Below the pieces are notes generated by a model, which had not been told where the DNA came from, searched no databases, and saw nothing but the letters and a program-made list of their open reading frames with translations. A DNA stretch of 20,674 bases from Chloroflexota bacterium (GTDB lineage: Bacteria; Chloroflexota; Dehalococcoidia; Lucifugimonadales; Lucifugimonadaceae), in the NCBI GenBank assembly GCA_002730795.1, contig PCAX01000004.1:6871-27544 (forward strand). Reading direction: 5' to 3'. Below, piece after piece: positions 7,996-15,605 of the stretch (position 1 is the stretch's first letter; every line of letters starts with the position of its first letter). The position numbers were made by a program, and so were the translations under genes.

Positions 7996-9213
7996 CTAAT
8001 TTATTTGTGGTTTTTTTACAAATAAAACAGATAAACTCGCAACAACACATAAAATAGCCATAACTATGAATGAAAATTGGTATGACCCTCGAACATCGAA
8101 TGCCCATCCCACCAATACTGGTGTAACCATCATACCCATTGACATTGGGAATGACATCACTCCTGATATGGTTCCAAAGTGTTTTCTTCCAAAATAGTCT
8201 CCCCTAAGGGAGTGAAAAATTGGGGTGCGGGCCCCAAACCCTATGCCCCAGAGTACTGCGAAAATTATAGCTCCATTTATATCTTTAGCAAAGGTGATCA
8301 CAAACAAGGAAGTTGCTTGGATAATTATAAAAACAGGTAATACAGCCAGCTTATTTACCCTGTCTCCTAGGATTCCACCTAGTATTTGAAATGTGAATGC
8401 AAATACGGCCATTATTGCTAAAACGAATCCCGCTGTATAAGGACTTAGATTTACCCCGTTTCCGTCACTGAGATGGAGATATATATGTGCAGAAATTGCC
8501 CCGACTGAAATATTTGTAAGACCGTGCGTTATTGCAAGACCCCAAAAAGCCCTGGTTTTCATAGCTTCCGACAGAGTGAAGTCGTGTTGGGGAATAAAAT
8601 TTGTTGTTTCTTGCGAATCAGTTTGATAAAGATAGCTTGGAGGACGCCTACCGATCACCTTAGCAAGAAAGGGGCCAACTATGATTGTAATGACTCCAAT
8701 TAGAAAGAAAGTTTCCCGCCATCCGTAGTTTGTGATTCCCCAGACTATAAGTGGTACAAATATACCTGATAGAGAAGAACCGCCAATAACCATGGCCATA
8801 CCAGTTGACTTGTGCTGAGTCATCCATACGTTGACTGCAACCATGGAAGGAGTAAAACCTCCGATGGAAAATCCGAGGGAAATTAGAAAAAACGCCAAAT
8901 AATACTGGGTTGCGTTATTAATGAATGAAAAGAATATTAATCCTAGACCACCGATCAAAAATCCTGTAAAAATCATTAATTTAGATCCTATTTTGTCGGT
9001 CATCCAACCTTCTAGTGGTCCCAGAAGAGCTCCTCCAAATCTTCCAAAAGAAGCTACTCCGGAAACTAACGCCCGTGACCAGCCAAATTCATCCTCGACA
9101 GCTCGGAACAGGGTACTCGTTACCTGGAATGTTGGGCCTGAGCTCAAAATCATGTTTGCGCCACCTGCCAGGGAGACCCACCATCCGTAAAAGACCTTTT
9201 TTTTTGTTTTCAC
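7996..9213 (-). CDS. MFS transporter, monocarboxylate/oxalate-formate antiporter-like
   Basis: This 405-residue membrane protein has about 12 hydrophobic segments in two halves, typical of the major facilitator superfamily. The N terminus KVFYGWWVSLAGG is the hallmark of the MCT/OFA-like group. Between helices 2 and 3 lies the MFS motif-A-like GPLEGWMTDKIGSKLM, repeated in degenerate form in the second half as GGILGDRVNKLAVLP. The first half ends in a basic central loop (KVIGRRPPSYLYQ). Relatives carry monocarboxylates or other organic anions. Proximity to formate-THF ligase makes formate a thinkable substrate, but no oxalate decarboxylation genes are present. The start is GTG at 9213. It is the first gene of the minus-strand MFS, ligase, zinc-ribbon run. 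Confidence 0.88.
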   Translation of the reverse strand: MKTKKKVFYGWWVSLAGGANMILSSGPTFQVTSTLFRAVEDEFGWSRALVSGVASFGRFGGALLGPLEGWMTDKIGSKLMIFTGFLIGGLGLIFFSFINNATQYYLAFFLISLGFSIGGFTPSMVAVNVWMTQHKSTGMAMVIGGSSLSGIFVPLIVWGITNYGWRETFFLIGVITIIVGPFLAKVIGRRPPSYLYQTDSQETTNFIPQHDFTLSEAMKTRAFWGLAITHGLTNISVGAISAHIYLHLSDGNGVNLSPYTAGFVLAIMAVFAFTFQILGGILGDRVNKLAVLPVFIIIQATSLFVITFAKDINGAIIFAVLWGIGFGARTPIFHSLRGDYFGRKHFGTISGVMSFPMSMGMMVTPVLVGWAFDVRGSYQFSFIVMAILCVVASLSVLFVKKPQIN

Positions 9214-9347
9214 TCGTTTAATGTAGATTTTAAATTAATACTTTTATAACTTTAATCGCTAAATTCGTTTATCGTTCCATTTGATTGGCGTTTATAGTTT
9301 GTTTGTCTGGATTATTTATGAACACCATTGTTCTCTTATCAAATAAG

Positions 9348-9353
9348 AGGAGG
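9348..9353 (+). promoter_or_regulatory. Strong ribosome binding site for the SDR gene
   Basis: AGGAGG, a perfect Shine-Dalgarno core, lies seven bases before ATG 9361. It rules out the upstream in-frame start at 9328 and is among the strongest sites in the window. Confidence 0.85.
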
Positions 9354-9360
9354 AAATTTT

Positions 9361-10131
9361 ATGAGCTTAGGTCCTCGATTGGAAGGAAAAGTTGCAATTG
9401 TGACGGGTGGTGCTTCGGGTATAGGTGAGGCAACTGTGAAAATATTTGTAGAGCATGGAGCAAAAGCTGTTATTGCTGACGTTGACGAAAAAAAAGGACG
9501 ATTGCTGGAGGGATTACTCAATTCTTCATCTGAAAGTACCATGTTTTATAGATTGGATGTTTCAAAGGAATCCGAATGGATTCGTTGTGTGGATGAAGCT
9601 GTTAAAAAATGGGGTAGGTTGGACATTATTGTTAACAATGCAGGGATGTCAGGAGTCAAGGGGAGGGCAATTGTGGAAGAAACAACAGTGGAAAATTGGG
9701 ATGATGTTTTTTCTGTGAATTCTACTGGGGTAATGCTGGGGACTAAAACGGGAATACCGCAAATGAAAAAAAATGGAGGAGGTTCCATAATAAACGTATC
9801 TTCTATTTTTGGGATAGTCGGATCTAAGGCGGGTGCGGCCTATCATGCGTCAAAGGGGGCAGCTAGGCTTTTTTCCAAAGCCGCAGCGGTCCAGTATGGC
9901 AAGGATAGTATTAGAGTAAATTCAGTTCACCCAGGTTTCACGGATACACCTATGACTCTTGATATACATTCTCAAAAAGAAATTAGAGACTATCGTGTCG
10001 GGATGACACCTCTTGGTCGGTTGGGTATACCAGAAGATATTGCTTATGGCATACTTTATCTTGCGTCTGACGAATCTAAATGGGTTACAGGTATCGAATT
10101 GGTGATTGATGGTGGGGAAATAAGTTGGTGA
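9361..10131 (+). CDS. SDR family NAD-dependent oxidoreductase (glucose 1-dehydrogenase/cyclopentanol dehydrogenase type)
   Basis: This classical short-chain dehydrogenase of 256 residues, the family's normal size, has TGGASGIG (15-22), NNAG (92-95), catalytic Ser148 in NVSS, Tyr161 and Lys165 in YHASK, and PGFTDTPM after the active site. Asp40 at the end of beta-2 (VIADVD) favours NAD(H) over NADP(H). The C-terminal WVTGIELVIDGGEISW is the standard tetramer tail. It oxidises a secondary alcohol or reduces a ketone; the substrate cannot be told from sequence. It starts at ATG 9361 behind AGGAGG. It is divergent from the MFS gene across about 147 bp, and the two may share a regulatory region. 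It is probably monocistronic. Confidence 0.93.
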   Translation: MSLGPRLEGKVAIVTGGASGIGEATVKIFVEHGAKAVIADVDEKKGRLLEGLLNSSSESTMFYRLDVSKESEWIRCVDEAVKKWGRLDIIVNNAGMSGVKGRAIVEETTVENWDDVFSVNSTGVMLGTKTGIPQMKKNGGGSIINVSSIFGIVGSKAGAAYHASKGAARLFSKAAAVQYGKDSIRVNSVHPGFTDTPMTLDIHSQKEIRDYRVGMTPLGRLGIPEDIAYGILYLASDESKWVTGIELVIDGGEISW

Positions 10132-10138
10132 GAATTTT

Positions 10139-10185
10139 TGATTAATTAACAGTTAATCATAATAAGTCTGTTGGATATACAGACT
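10139..10185 (+). terminator. Two hairpins just downstream of the SDR gene
   Basis: TGATTAA/TTAATCA (10139-10145 and 10153-10159, seven-base loop) is followed by AGTCTGT/ACAGACT (10165-10171 and 10179-10185, seven-base loop). Both stems are perfect seven-mers. There is no run of T directly after the second, so intrinsic termination is plausible but not proven; they could also stabilise the mRNA end. Confidence 0.4.
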
Positions 10186-10286
10186 AGCTCAAAACATTTT
10201 TAATGGACTTCTGGTATTGAATTGTATTGGTAGACATTTTTAATTAACGTTAGACTCTGGTTTGGATAGTTTTATATGTAAACGTT

Positions 10287-11075
10287 ATGTTCCAAACTCT
10301 AAAAATCAGAATCTTCCTTTTAATTTTTTGTATTTCGATGACTGCATTTGCTTGCCAAAGAAATAATGAAGAAACCAAAATGTTTATAGATGAATCGGAG
10401 AATACTGTCGAGCAATCTAGTAATGTTTATAAGGCTGATGAGCAAAAACCATCCAAAATTGAGACTCCTTCCGTAAATACGCCTATTCCAGTGCCAAGTA
10501 ACACGCCAACTCCCGTGCCGACTAATACGCCTACGCCGGCACCAACTAACACGCCAACTCCCGTGCCGACTAATACACCTACGCCTGCACCAACTAACAC
10601 GCCTGTACCGCCACCAACTAACACGCCTACGCCGGCACCAACTAACACGCCGATACCAACTAATACTCCGACGCCGGCACCAACGAGTACTCCGACTCCA
10701 GCTCCCACAAATACTCCAGTACCTACACCTACAAGTACCCCTACGCCTGCGCCGACTAGTACTCCTACACCTATCCCAGTAATAATATTGATCGAAGCAC
10801 CGGAGCTACTTATCGTTAATCAGAATGAAGTATTCGATATTTCGGGAAAGATTTTTGCAAGCTCCAATATTAGCAATGACGTGTTTATCGGTTCGGTCGA
10901 TTGGGGTGAAGGGAAAGGATGGGTCAATGTGTCTGTCGTTCAAGATAGTGGAGAAGTGGTAGCTTCTCATACATATGAAAGTGCTGGTAGTTTCATTATA
11001 AAAATAAGGATAAAGACGGAAAGTGGAGGAATTCTAGAGCGTGGCATCCATGTGAATTCCAACGCTCCGAGTTAG
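10287..11075 (+). CDS. Secreted lipoprotein with Pro/Thr-rich stalk and PKD-like C-terminal domain
   Basis: Residues 1-22 form a signal peptide (LKIRIFLLIFCISMTAFA) before Cys23, a plausible lipid-attachment site although the lipobox is degenerate. After an acidic linker, residues 63-164 are about 13 copies of an eight-residue unit, TNTPTPAP or close variants, forming an extended proline-rich stalk. The last about 95 residues look like a single beta-sandwich of PKD type: SVDWGEGKGW, then ASHTYESAGSFIIKIRI. The picture is a membrane-anchored protein whose C-terminal domain is held away from the surface. Such TPTP stalks are common in Chloroflexota. No enzymatic motif is seen. No clear ribosome binding site precedes the ATG; the start is chosen for the signal peptide. 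It converges with the coiled-coil gene. Confidence 0.78.
   Translation: MFQTLKIRIFLLIFCISMTAFACQRNNEETKMFIDESENTVEQSSNVYKADEQKPSKIETPSVNTPIPVPSNTPTPVPTNTPTPAPTNTPTPVPTNTPTPAPTNTPVPPPTNTPTPAPTNTPIPTNTPTPAPTSTPTPAPTNTPVPTPTSTPTPAPTSTPTPIPVIILIEAPELLIVNQNEVFDISGKIFASSNISNDVFIGSVDWGEGKGWVNVSVVQDSGEVVASHTYESAGSFIIKIRIKTESGGILERGIHVNSNAPS
10473..10778 (+). repeat. 24-bp tandem repeat coding the TNTPTPAP stalk
   Basis: About 13 in-frame units, mostly 24 bp, with one shortened to 18 bp (TNTPIP). The first units are nearly identical in DNA (ACTAACACGCCTACGCCGGC), while the last five use other codons (ACTAGTACTCCTACACCT). This implies at least two expansion events. Such arrays can change length by slippage or recombination without losing frame. 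Confidence 0.9.
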
Positions 11076-11094
11076 TAATTTTCAATTGACCCGT

Positions 11095-11114
11095 AAAATC
11101 TGTGCGGTGATTTT
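11095..11114. terminator. Possible weak terminator between convergent genes
   Basis: AAAATC and GATTTT can pair over an eight-base loop, and a short T run overlaps the right arm. It sits between the stalk lipoprotein and the convergent coiled-coil gene. The stem is AT-only except for one pair, so support is weak. Confidence 0.25.
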
Positions 11115-11163
11115 TAGCAATCCAGGGTACTGAAAAATTTTGGCGCTTTCGTTTTACTTATTT

Positions 11164-13478
11164 CTAGTCTTCTTGGCCTATCGCCTGGAATTGGGAAAAA
11201 TCTAATGGACTGGTATTTTCAAGTTCCTCAGCCGCTTTCATAGCGTCGGAAATGATGGTTAAGACATCGGATTCAGCCTCTCTAGCAAGCGTTTCAATTT
11301 CTCTTTCAACTTGCTTCAGTTCATTTTGCGTTTGTTTCTTTTCCTCGTAAGCCTCGTTGAGTGCAGTGAACATCTCCTCGATCTGGCCTTCAATGCTTCT
11401 GATTTTTTCTTGAATAGGTTCTATTTCCTGTAATAAAGTACCTCGTGAATCCCTAAGATCCATTTCTCTATCCTGAATTTTGTCTATTTCTTCTTCTAAC
11501 AGCCTTTTTTCGGCCTTAATTACCATTCCCTGTTTGGTTAAATCTTCTTTGATTTCACTGCCTTTATCTTTTATAGCTCTACGTTCGTCCCTGATTTCAC
11601 GTAACCGTTCCTCTAAAACAAGGGTTTCCTCTGGCTTTTTGTTAAATTCTTCTCGTATTTTTTCTTTTTCAATTTCATATTGTTTTCTCACGATTTCGTC
11701 AGATTCTTTTAGTTCTTTTTTTAATTCCTTCTGTTTCTCGTTGTATAATTCTTTAGCTTTGTCCTCCACCTCGACTTTTGAAACGTCATATTCTCGGCTT
11801 ATCAAATTTCTTTTATCTTCGAGTTCTTCAATTTCACGTTTTACTGCTGCAACGTTAGTGGGAAGGCCGGAAGATCCGGCTGTTCCGCCCGATAATAGTT
11901 GATTCCGTTCATCATTTTTTTGGGTAATAGATTCGGCGAAGGAGGTTTTTGATTCCAGTAGTGCTTGGTAGTCGGCGTTCACCACTTCCCCTTGGTTGCG
12001 TAGGTGAGCCTCGTATTCTTGTTGTTTTTCCGCCTTTTTTAGACTTGCAGCGGCATAATTTTCATCTGCAGATGTATATTCGGGGTTCTGAATCGTGGAT
12101 TCTGGGTTATCGGGATCGTCTATAAATACTTCTATAGCGTTGATCTTTTGTTCCAGGGCAGTGAGTTCGGATATTAGGACGTCTAACTCGGTCGTTAATA
12201 CCATTAATTTTTCGGTCCACGCAGGGTCTTGGACAGTTTTATCTGATTCGGGAAATGCTGTGATCTGCTCGTCAATTATTATTGCGTTTGCTTTTAAGGA
12301 TTCGATTTCACCATCTATAGTTGATGTATCGACAGCGGTTACTTCTACGCTGGTTAATTTTTTTGTCAATTCATCCAGTTCAGCTTCATATTTCGCTTTT
12401 CTCTCCAAATTTCTTGTTCTCTGTTCATCGTCATTCTCACCTTTGTTCGTTTTACCATTTTCCTTGTTGGATATTTTCCTTGCCAAGTCATTCTTCGTTT
12501 TGTCGAGAGTTTTCCAGTTAGGGTTTTGTATTTTTGTTTCGTTCTTTATGTGGGTGTCGTATTCGGGAGTCCCAGGTGTTAAACTACCATCCGTGAGTTT
12601 TTCAGTCCATTTTGGGTCGGTAATAGTTTTTTCAGTTTGGTCAAGTTGTTCATTTGTCGTTGCAAGCTGTTGTTGCAACGATTCGAGCGTTTCATCGTCT
12701 GAACTATCAGAAGGTCCAAGTTCCTGCAGTCTTTTTTCAACTTTGGCGATATTGTCTTTGGCTTTTTCTATACGTGCCTGAGTCGATAGGTTGTTAGAGT
12801 GCGCCCTCAACTGCTCTATACGTTCCTTAATCACGTCTCTTTTGGCTTCAAAATCAGCACGATACTTCCTCTTAGTGTCTTCCCTGTTTCGACTTAGTAA
12901 TTTCCTTTTGGCATCGGCTTCTACTCGTAATAAGGATTTTTGGTCTTTTAGCGTCGCATTTATTTCGTCCTGCCTTTTTTTCATTTCAGGAGAGGGACCA
13001 TCTTTTTTGGATTGCTTCATTAATTTAAATTTTTGTTGTATTTCAAACTGTTCAGCCTCTAGTTCCTTACTCGCTTTTTCCAGCTGCATCTTGATGGTTG
13101 TGCCTTCGTTTTTCATCAGATCCTCATATTGGCGGTTGAGGTTTTTGATTTGATCCCTTATAGGGAGTTGTTCTGCCTTAATAGCCTTAAATGCACGGTC
13201 CATTTCTTTCGCTTTTTCACCCCGGGTTTCGTTAATGTTCTTGAAGAGAGCGTCTCTTTCTTTTTCAAGTGTCCGTATCTCCCTTTCGATCGGTCCTATT
13301 TTCTGATTTTCTATGTCATCGATCTTTTTCAGTAATGGGTCGATACGCTCTGACTGTATTGCTGAAATTTGTTGTTTTTTTCCATGATATCCGTGATCTG
13401 TTCGGAGTCTACGATTCCACAGGAAACAAAGGCAAAAATCATGATTGGAGGTAAAAAGTATTTAACTATTGAAGTCAT
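11164..13478 (-). CDS. Large coiled-coil lipoprotein, reading frame interrupted at an A7 tract
   Basis: The uninterrupted part (ATG 13203 to stop 11164, 679 residues) is almost all charged heptad-like helix, rich in Glu, Lys, Gln and Asp, with no catalytic motif. The same frame stays open and coiled-coil-like upstream to about 13380 but has no start codon. In another frame, ATG 13476-13478 gives an ideal lipoprotein leader: MTSIVKYF, a hydrophobic core, FVSC with Cys20, then GIVDSEQITDIMEK. The two halves join if one A is added to the seven-A tract (13375-13381 on the plus strand), giving MEKKQQISAIQSERIDP and a protein of about 771 residues. I infer a membrane-anchored, rod-like surface or periplasmic protein. 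Whether the indel is real or a sequence error is unknown. It converges on the stalk lipoprotein and diverges from the P-loop-like gene. Confidence 0.75.
13375..13381 (-). other. Homopolymer frameshift site (A7 on the coding strand)
   Basis: Seven T on the plus strand. Upstream on the coding strand the lipoprotein leader is in one frame; downstream the 700-plus-residue coiled coil is in another. Adding one A joins them. The tract type is prone to sequencing error, replication slippage and transcriptional slippage. Confidence 0.75.
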
Positions 13479-13590
13479 CGGGGCCTTTAATTTCAAAAAT
13501 TATTTGAATGGACAACATTATTTTACCCCAAATTGTTAAACATCGTTATATAAATGGAAAATTGATCTGATGCAAAGGCATTTTGTTCTT

Positions 13591-13596
13591 GGAAGG
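13591..13596 (+). promoter_or_regulatory. Ribosome binding site choosing ATG 13604
   Basis: GGAAGG lies seven bases before ATG 13604. The longer open frame from TTG 13583 would include the site itself, so the shorter start is preferred. Confidence 0.65.
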
Positions 13597-13603
13597 AATT
13601 GAC

Positions 13604-14293
13604 ATGAGACTTATACTGGCCGGTTGCGAATATTCCGGCACTACAACGCTTTCCCAATCGATAGACGATTGGATGCAAGAAAACATGGGATGCAGGTTTT
13701 CGTTAATTCACGATCACTGGAAAATACCGCACACGTCAGGTCATCCGGATGATACTACCGAAGACGAACAGAATTGGCTCCTTAATGCCACACCTAAAAT
13801 AATGGAAATGCACCAGCGCCATAGTATTTACTACCACATTCAGCCTGCGACCTGGGAAATGCCTGATTGGATGGCTATTGGTCTCCATATAGATGATTCG
13901 GTTTACGGACCAATGTATTTTGGTTATGGGTTACCTGATACAAGGCATGACCGACGTATAGACATGCACCGAATGGAGAGATCGATGTTAAGATTTGCGC
14001 AAGACCTGGTTTTGGTGAACGTGACTGCATCTCCTAATACCATAAGGGAACGTATGGAAACTTCTCCTCATCCAAATCAGATAGTAAAAAAAGACGAAGT
14101 GGAAAAAGTAATGTCGAAGTTTGACGAACTTGTAAATTGGTCTCTGATACCCAACAAGATTACCGTGGATACAACTTCAAAAACAAAAGATGAATCACTA
14201 CAGGAATTTATGAAGTTCATAAGGCCTTTTTTGTCAGACACGGACCGCTCTAGAATTGTGGCTCATAAGGCTCTTATTAGTTCGGGGAACTGA
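13604..14293 (+). CDS. P-loop kinase-like protein with atypical Walker A motif
   Basis: This 229-residue cytoplasmic protein begins with a beta strand and a phosphate-loop-like turn, MRLILAGCEYSGTTTLSQSI. It has the form G-x4-G-T-T (Gly7 to Thr14), so Thr replaces the Walker A lysine. The rest resembles the nucleoside/thymidylate-kinase layout: an HDHWKIPH segment, a helix with HRMERSMLRFAQDLVLVNVTASPNTIRERM (strand plus LID-like helix), and a C-terminal NKITVDTTSKTKDESLQEF strand. I do not recognise a characterised family. Without the lysine it may bind nucleotide weakly, use another basic residue, or act on a different ligand. It is divergent from the coiled-coil lipoprotein. Its stop codon lies at the edge of one arm of a long inverted repeat. 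Confidence 0.6.
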   Translation: MRLILAGCEYSGTTTLSQSIDDWMQENMGCRFSLIHDHWKIPHTSGHPDDTTEDEQNWLLNATPKIMEMHQRHSIYYHIQPATWEMPDWMAIGLHIDDSVYGPMYFGYGLPDTRHDRRIDMHRMERSMLRFAQDLVLVNVTASPNTIRERMETSPHPNQIVKKDEVEKVMSKFDELVNWSLIPNKITVDTTSKTKDESLQEFMKFIRPFLSDTDRSRIVAHKALISSGN

Positions 14294-14360
14294 CCACTTA
14301 TATTATTTATGTAGAGGCGTTTAAGTTTTTTAGGAGGAATACAACTTTCCAGTTCCCCGA
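14282..14360. repeat. 11-bp inverted repeat around the end of the P-loop-like gene
   Basis: TCGGGGAACTG (14282-14292) and CAGTTCCCCGA (14350-14360) are perfect reverse complements separated by 57 bases. The left arm ends inside the TGA stop (14291-14293). A smaller AAGTT/AACTT pair lies within the loop. The RNA could fold into a large 3' stem; no T-tract follows, so it is not a standard terminator. Confidence 0.6.
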
Positions 14361-14633
14361 TTCATAAATCGTAAGCCATTAATGTGAAGAAATCATGAAG
14401 AAGCATTAACTAGGTTTTTTCGGTTCGCGTGGTAGGAGTGGGTTAAAATCTCAAATCTATAGTAGTGTTTTGGGATTAGTCACAAAATTTGTTCGATCGA
14501 AATGGAACATAGAGGTCAAAATATTAAACCCTTTCATAAACTAGGAAACCTTTGTTGACTGAATCTTGAAAAGCCAAGGACTAGTCGATTATGATATTTT
14601 TGTTGCAGTCAAAACGTAAGGAGTTACAAAGGC
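14294..14633 (+). other. 340-bp gene-free stretch
   Basis: It holds the right arm of the inverted repeat at its left end and a promoter-like pair at its right end. An AGGAGG-like sequence at about 14332-14337 has no usable start after it. The only small frame noticed is an 18-codon ATG frame near 14502 without a ribosome binding site. I see no tRNA cloverleaf, no known riboswitch and no recognisable remnant of a gene. Confidence 0.55.
14566..14595 (+). promoter_or_regulatory. Candidate sigma-70-type promoter for the NHL gene
   Basis: TTGAAA (14566-14571, five of six to TTGACA) and TATGAT (14590-14595, five of six to TATAAT) are spaced by 18 bases. This would give a short leader ahead of the TAAGGAG site (14617-14623) and ATG 14634. 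Confidence 0.5.
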
Positions 14634-15599
14634 ATGAGTATTCTAGGTTATGGTGATTATAGGTATGAGCTGGATGACTCTTGGCCCAAAATCCCTGAAG
14701 GGTGGACCATAGGACAGGGGGCAGATAAATTGGGGTCTAAAAGTGAGAAAAAAGGGTCAACATTCCTCGGAGTTTCTGACGTGGCGGTTGATTCGGAAGA
14801 CAGGGTTTTTGTCCTTAATCGAGACGCTCACCCAATTGTTGTATTTGAGGGGAATTCAGGTCAGTTTGTTACTTCGTGGGGAGAAAACGAGTTTAAAGAA
14901 CCCCATGGAATTCATATTGATAAAGAAGATAACGTTTGGACTACGGATAGGCAGGATCATGTGGTGGTTAAATATACCAAGTATGGTGAGAAACTGACCG
15001 AAATCGGAGAAAGGGGATGGGCAAATTCTTCTGTGACTCCATATGGTACGGAGAATTTTATCGGTGGACCTTTTTGCATGCCTGCGGGGGTTACGATAGC
15101 TTCTACAGGAGCGATATTCGTTGCTGATGGTTATGGAAACAGGCAGGTACACAGGTTTTCCTCGTCGGGTGAACTGGAGTTATCTTGGGGAATATCGGGA
15201 ACGGGTCCAGGGGAATTTGCGTTAGTTCATAACGTCGACGTGGATTCTAAAGACCGCGTGTATATTTGTGATCGCGAAAATAGTCGGGTACAGATTTTTG
15301 ATTACGATGGGAATTTCATTGAAGAATGGCGAGATGTTCTAAATCCTGGTGATATTCATTGTGACAGACAAAATCTTGTTTACGTAGCTGAACAAGGAAC
15401 GCCAACGGGAGTAGCACCGAACGGAATATCGATTTTCTCGGAGTCAGGTGAACTCGTATCGAGATTTAGAGGTAGAGATAAGGGGTTTTCACAACCACAT
15501 GGAATATCTACTGATTCAAGGGGAAATATTTATACTGCGGAGCTTAGTTCTCCAGAATACGGTGGTGGAAAAACCGTGTTAAAATTTGCAAAAATCTGA
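14634..15599 (+). CDS. NHL-repeat beta-propeller protein (peptidylglycine amidating lyase-like)
   Basis: This 321-residue protein is built of NHL repeats: DVAVDSEDRVFVLNRDAHPIVVF, then a GIHIDKEDNVWTTDRQDHVVVKY unit, PAGVTIASTGAIFVADGYGN, a VDVDSKDRVYICDRENSRVQIF unit, DIHCDRQNLVYVAEQG, and GISTDSRGNIYTAEL. They should close into a six-bladed propeller. The VADGYGNRQVHRFSSSGE and DRENSRVQIF stretches are close to the lyase domain of peptidylglycine alpha-amidating enzyme, but bacterial homologues have no proven substrate. I see no signal peptide. It starts at ATG 14634, ten bases after TAAGGAG and behind a good promoter candidate. It converges with the ankyrin gene, with only six bases between stops. 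Confidence 0.85.
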   Translation: MSILGYGDYRYELDDSWPKIPEGWTIGQGADKLGSKSEKKGSTFLGVSDVAVDSEDRVFVLNRDAHPIVVFEGNSGQFVTSWGENEFKEPHGIHIDKEDNVWTTDRQDHVVVKYTKYGEKLTEIGERGWANSSVTPYGTENFIGGPFCMPAGVTIASTGAIFVADGYGNRQVHRFSSSGELELSWGISGTGPGEFALVHNVDVDSKDRVYICDRENSRVQIFDYDGNFIEEWRDVLNPGDIHCDRQNLVYVAEQGTPTGVAPNGISIFSESGELVSRFRGRDKGFSQPHGISTDSRGNIYTAELSSPEYGGGKTVLKFAKI

Positions 15600-15605
15600 A
15601 AACAT

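Noticed and set aside
6286..9213. MFS transporter plus formate-THF ligase as an oxalate/formate utilisation system
   Set aside because: No formyl-CoA transferase or oxalyl-CoA decarboxylase gene is in the window, and the MFS subgroup carries many anions.
10427..10708. Minus-strand open frame rich in Gly and Val (GVLVGAGVGVLVG repeats)
   Set aside because: It is the exact antisense of the Pro/Thr stalk repeat; the plus frame has a signal peptide and a folded domain on either side.
10473..10778. Regular repeats that might be taken for a CRISPR array
   Set aside because: Units are contiguous 24-mers without spacers, in frame, and encode TNTPTPAP; no cas gene is present.
12095..12781. Plus-strand open frame of 228 codons, Ser/Phe-rich
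   Set aside because: It is a shadow of the Glu/Lys-rich coiled-coil gene on the other strand; such composition keeps the antisense frame open by chance. The same holds for 11480-11902 and 12791-13153.
13201..13203. ATG 13203 as the true start of the coiled-coil gene
   Set aside because: The same frame remains coding-like for about 60 codons upstream, there is no ribosome binding site, and a lipoprotein leader lies in the other frame across the A7 tract.
14294..14633. A tRNA, small RNA or gene remnant in the gene-free stretch
   Set aside because: I found no acceptor-stem or T-loop pattern, no long frame and no resemblance to a neighbouring gene; only the inverted repeat and a promoter-like pair stand out.
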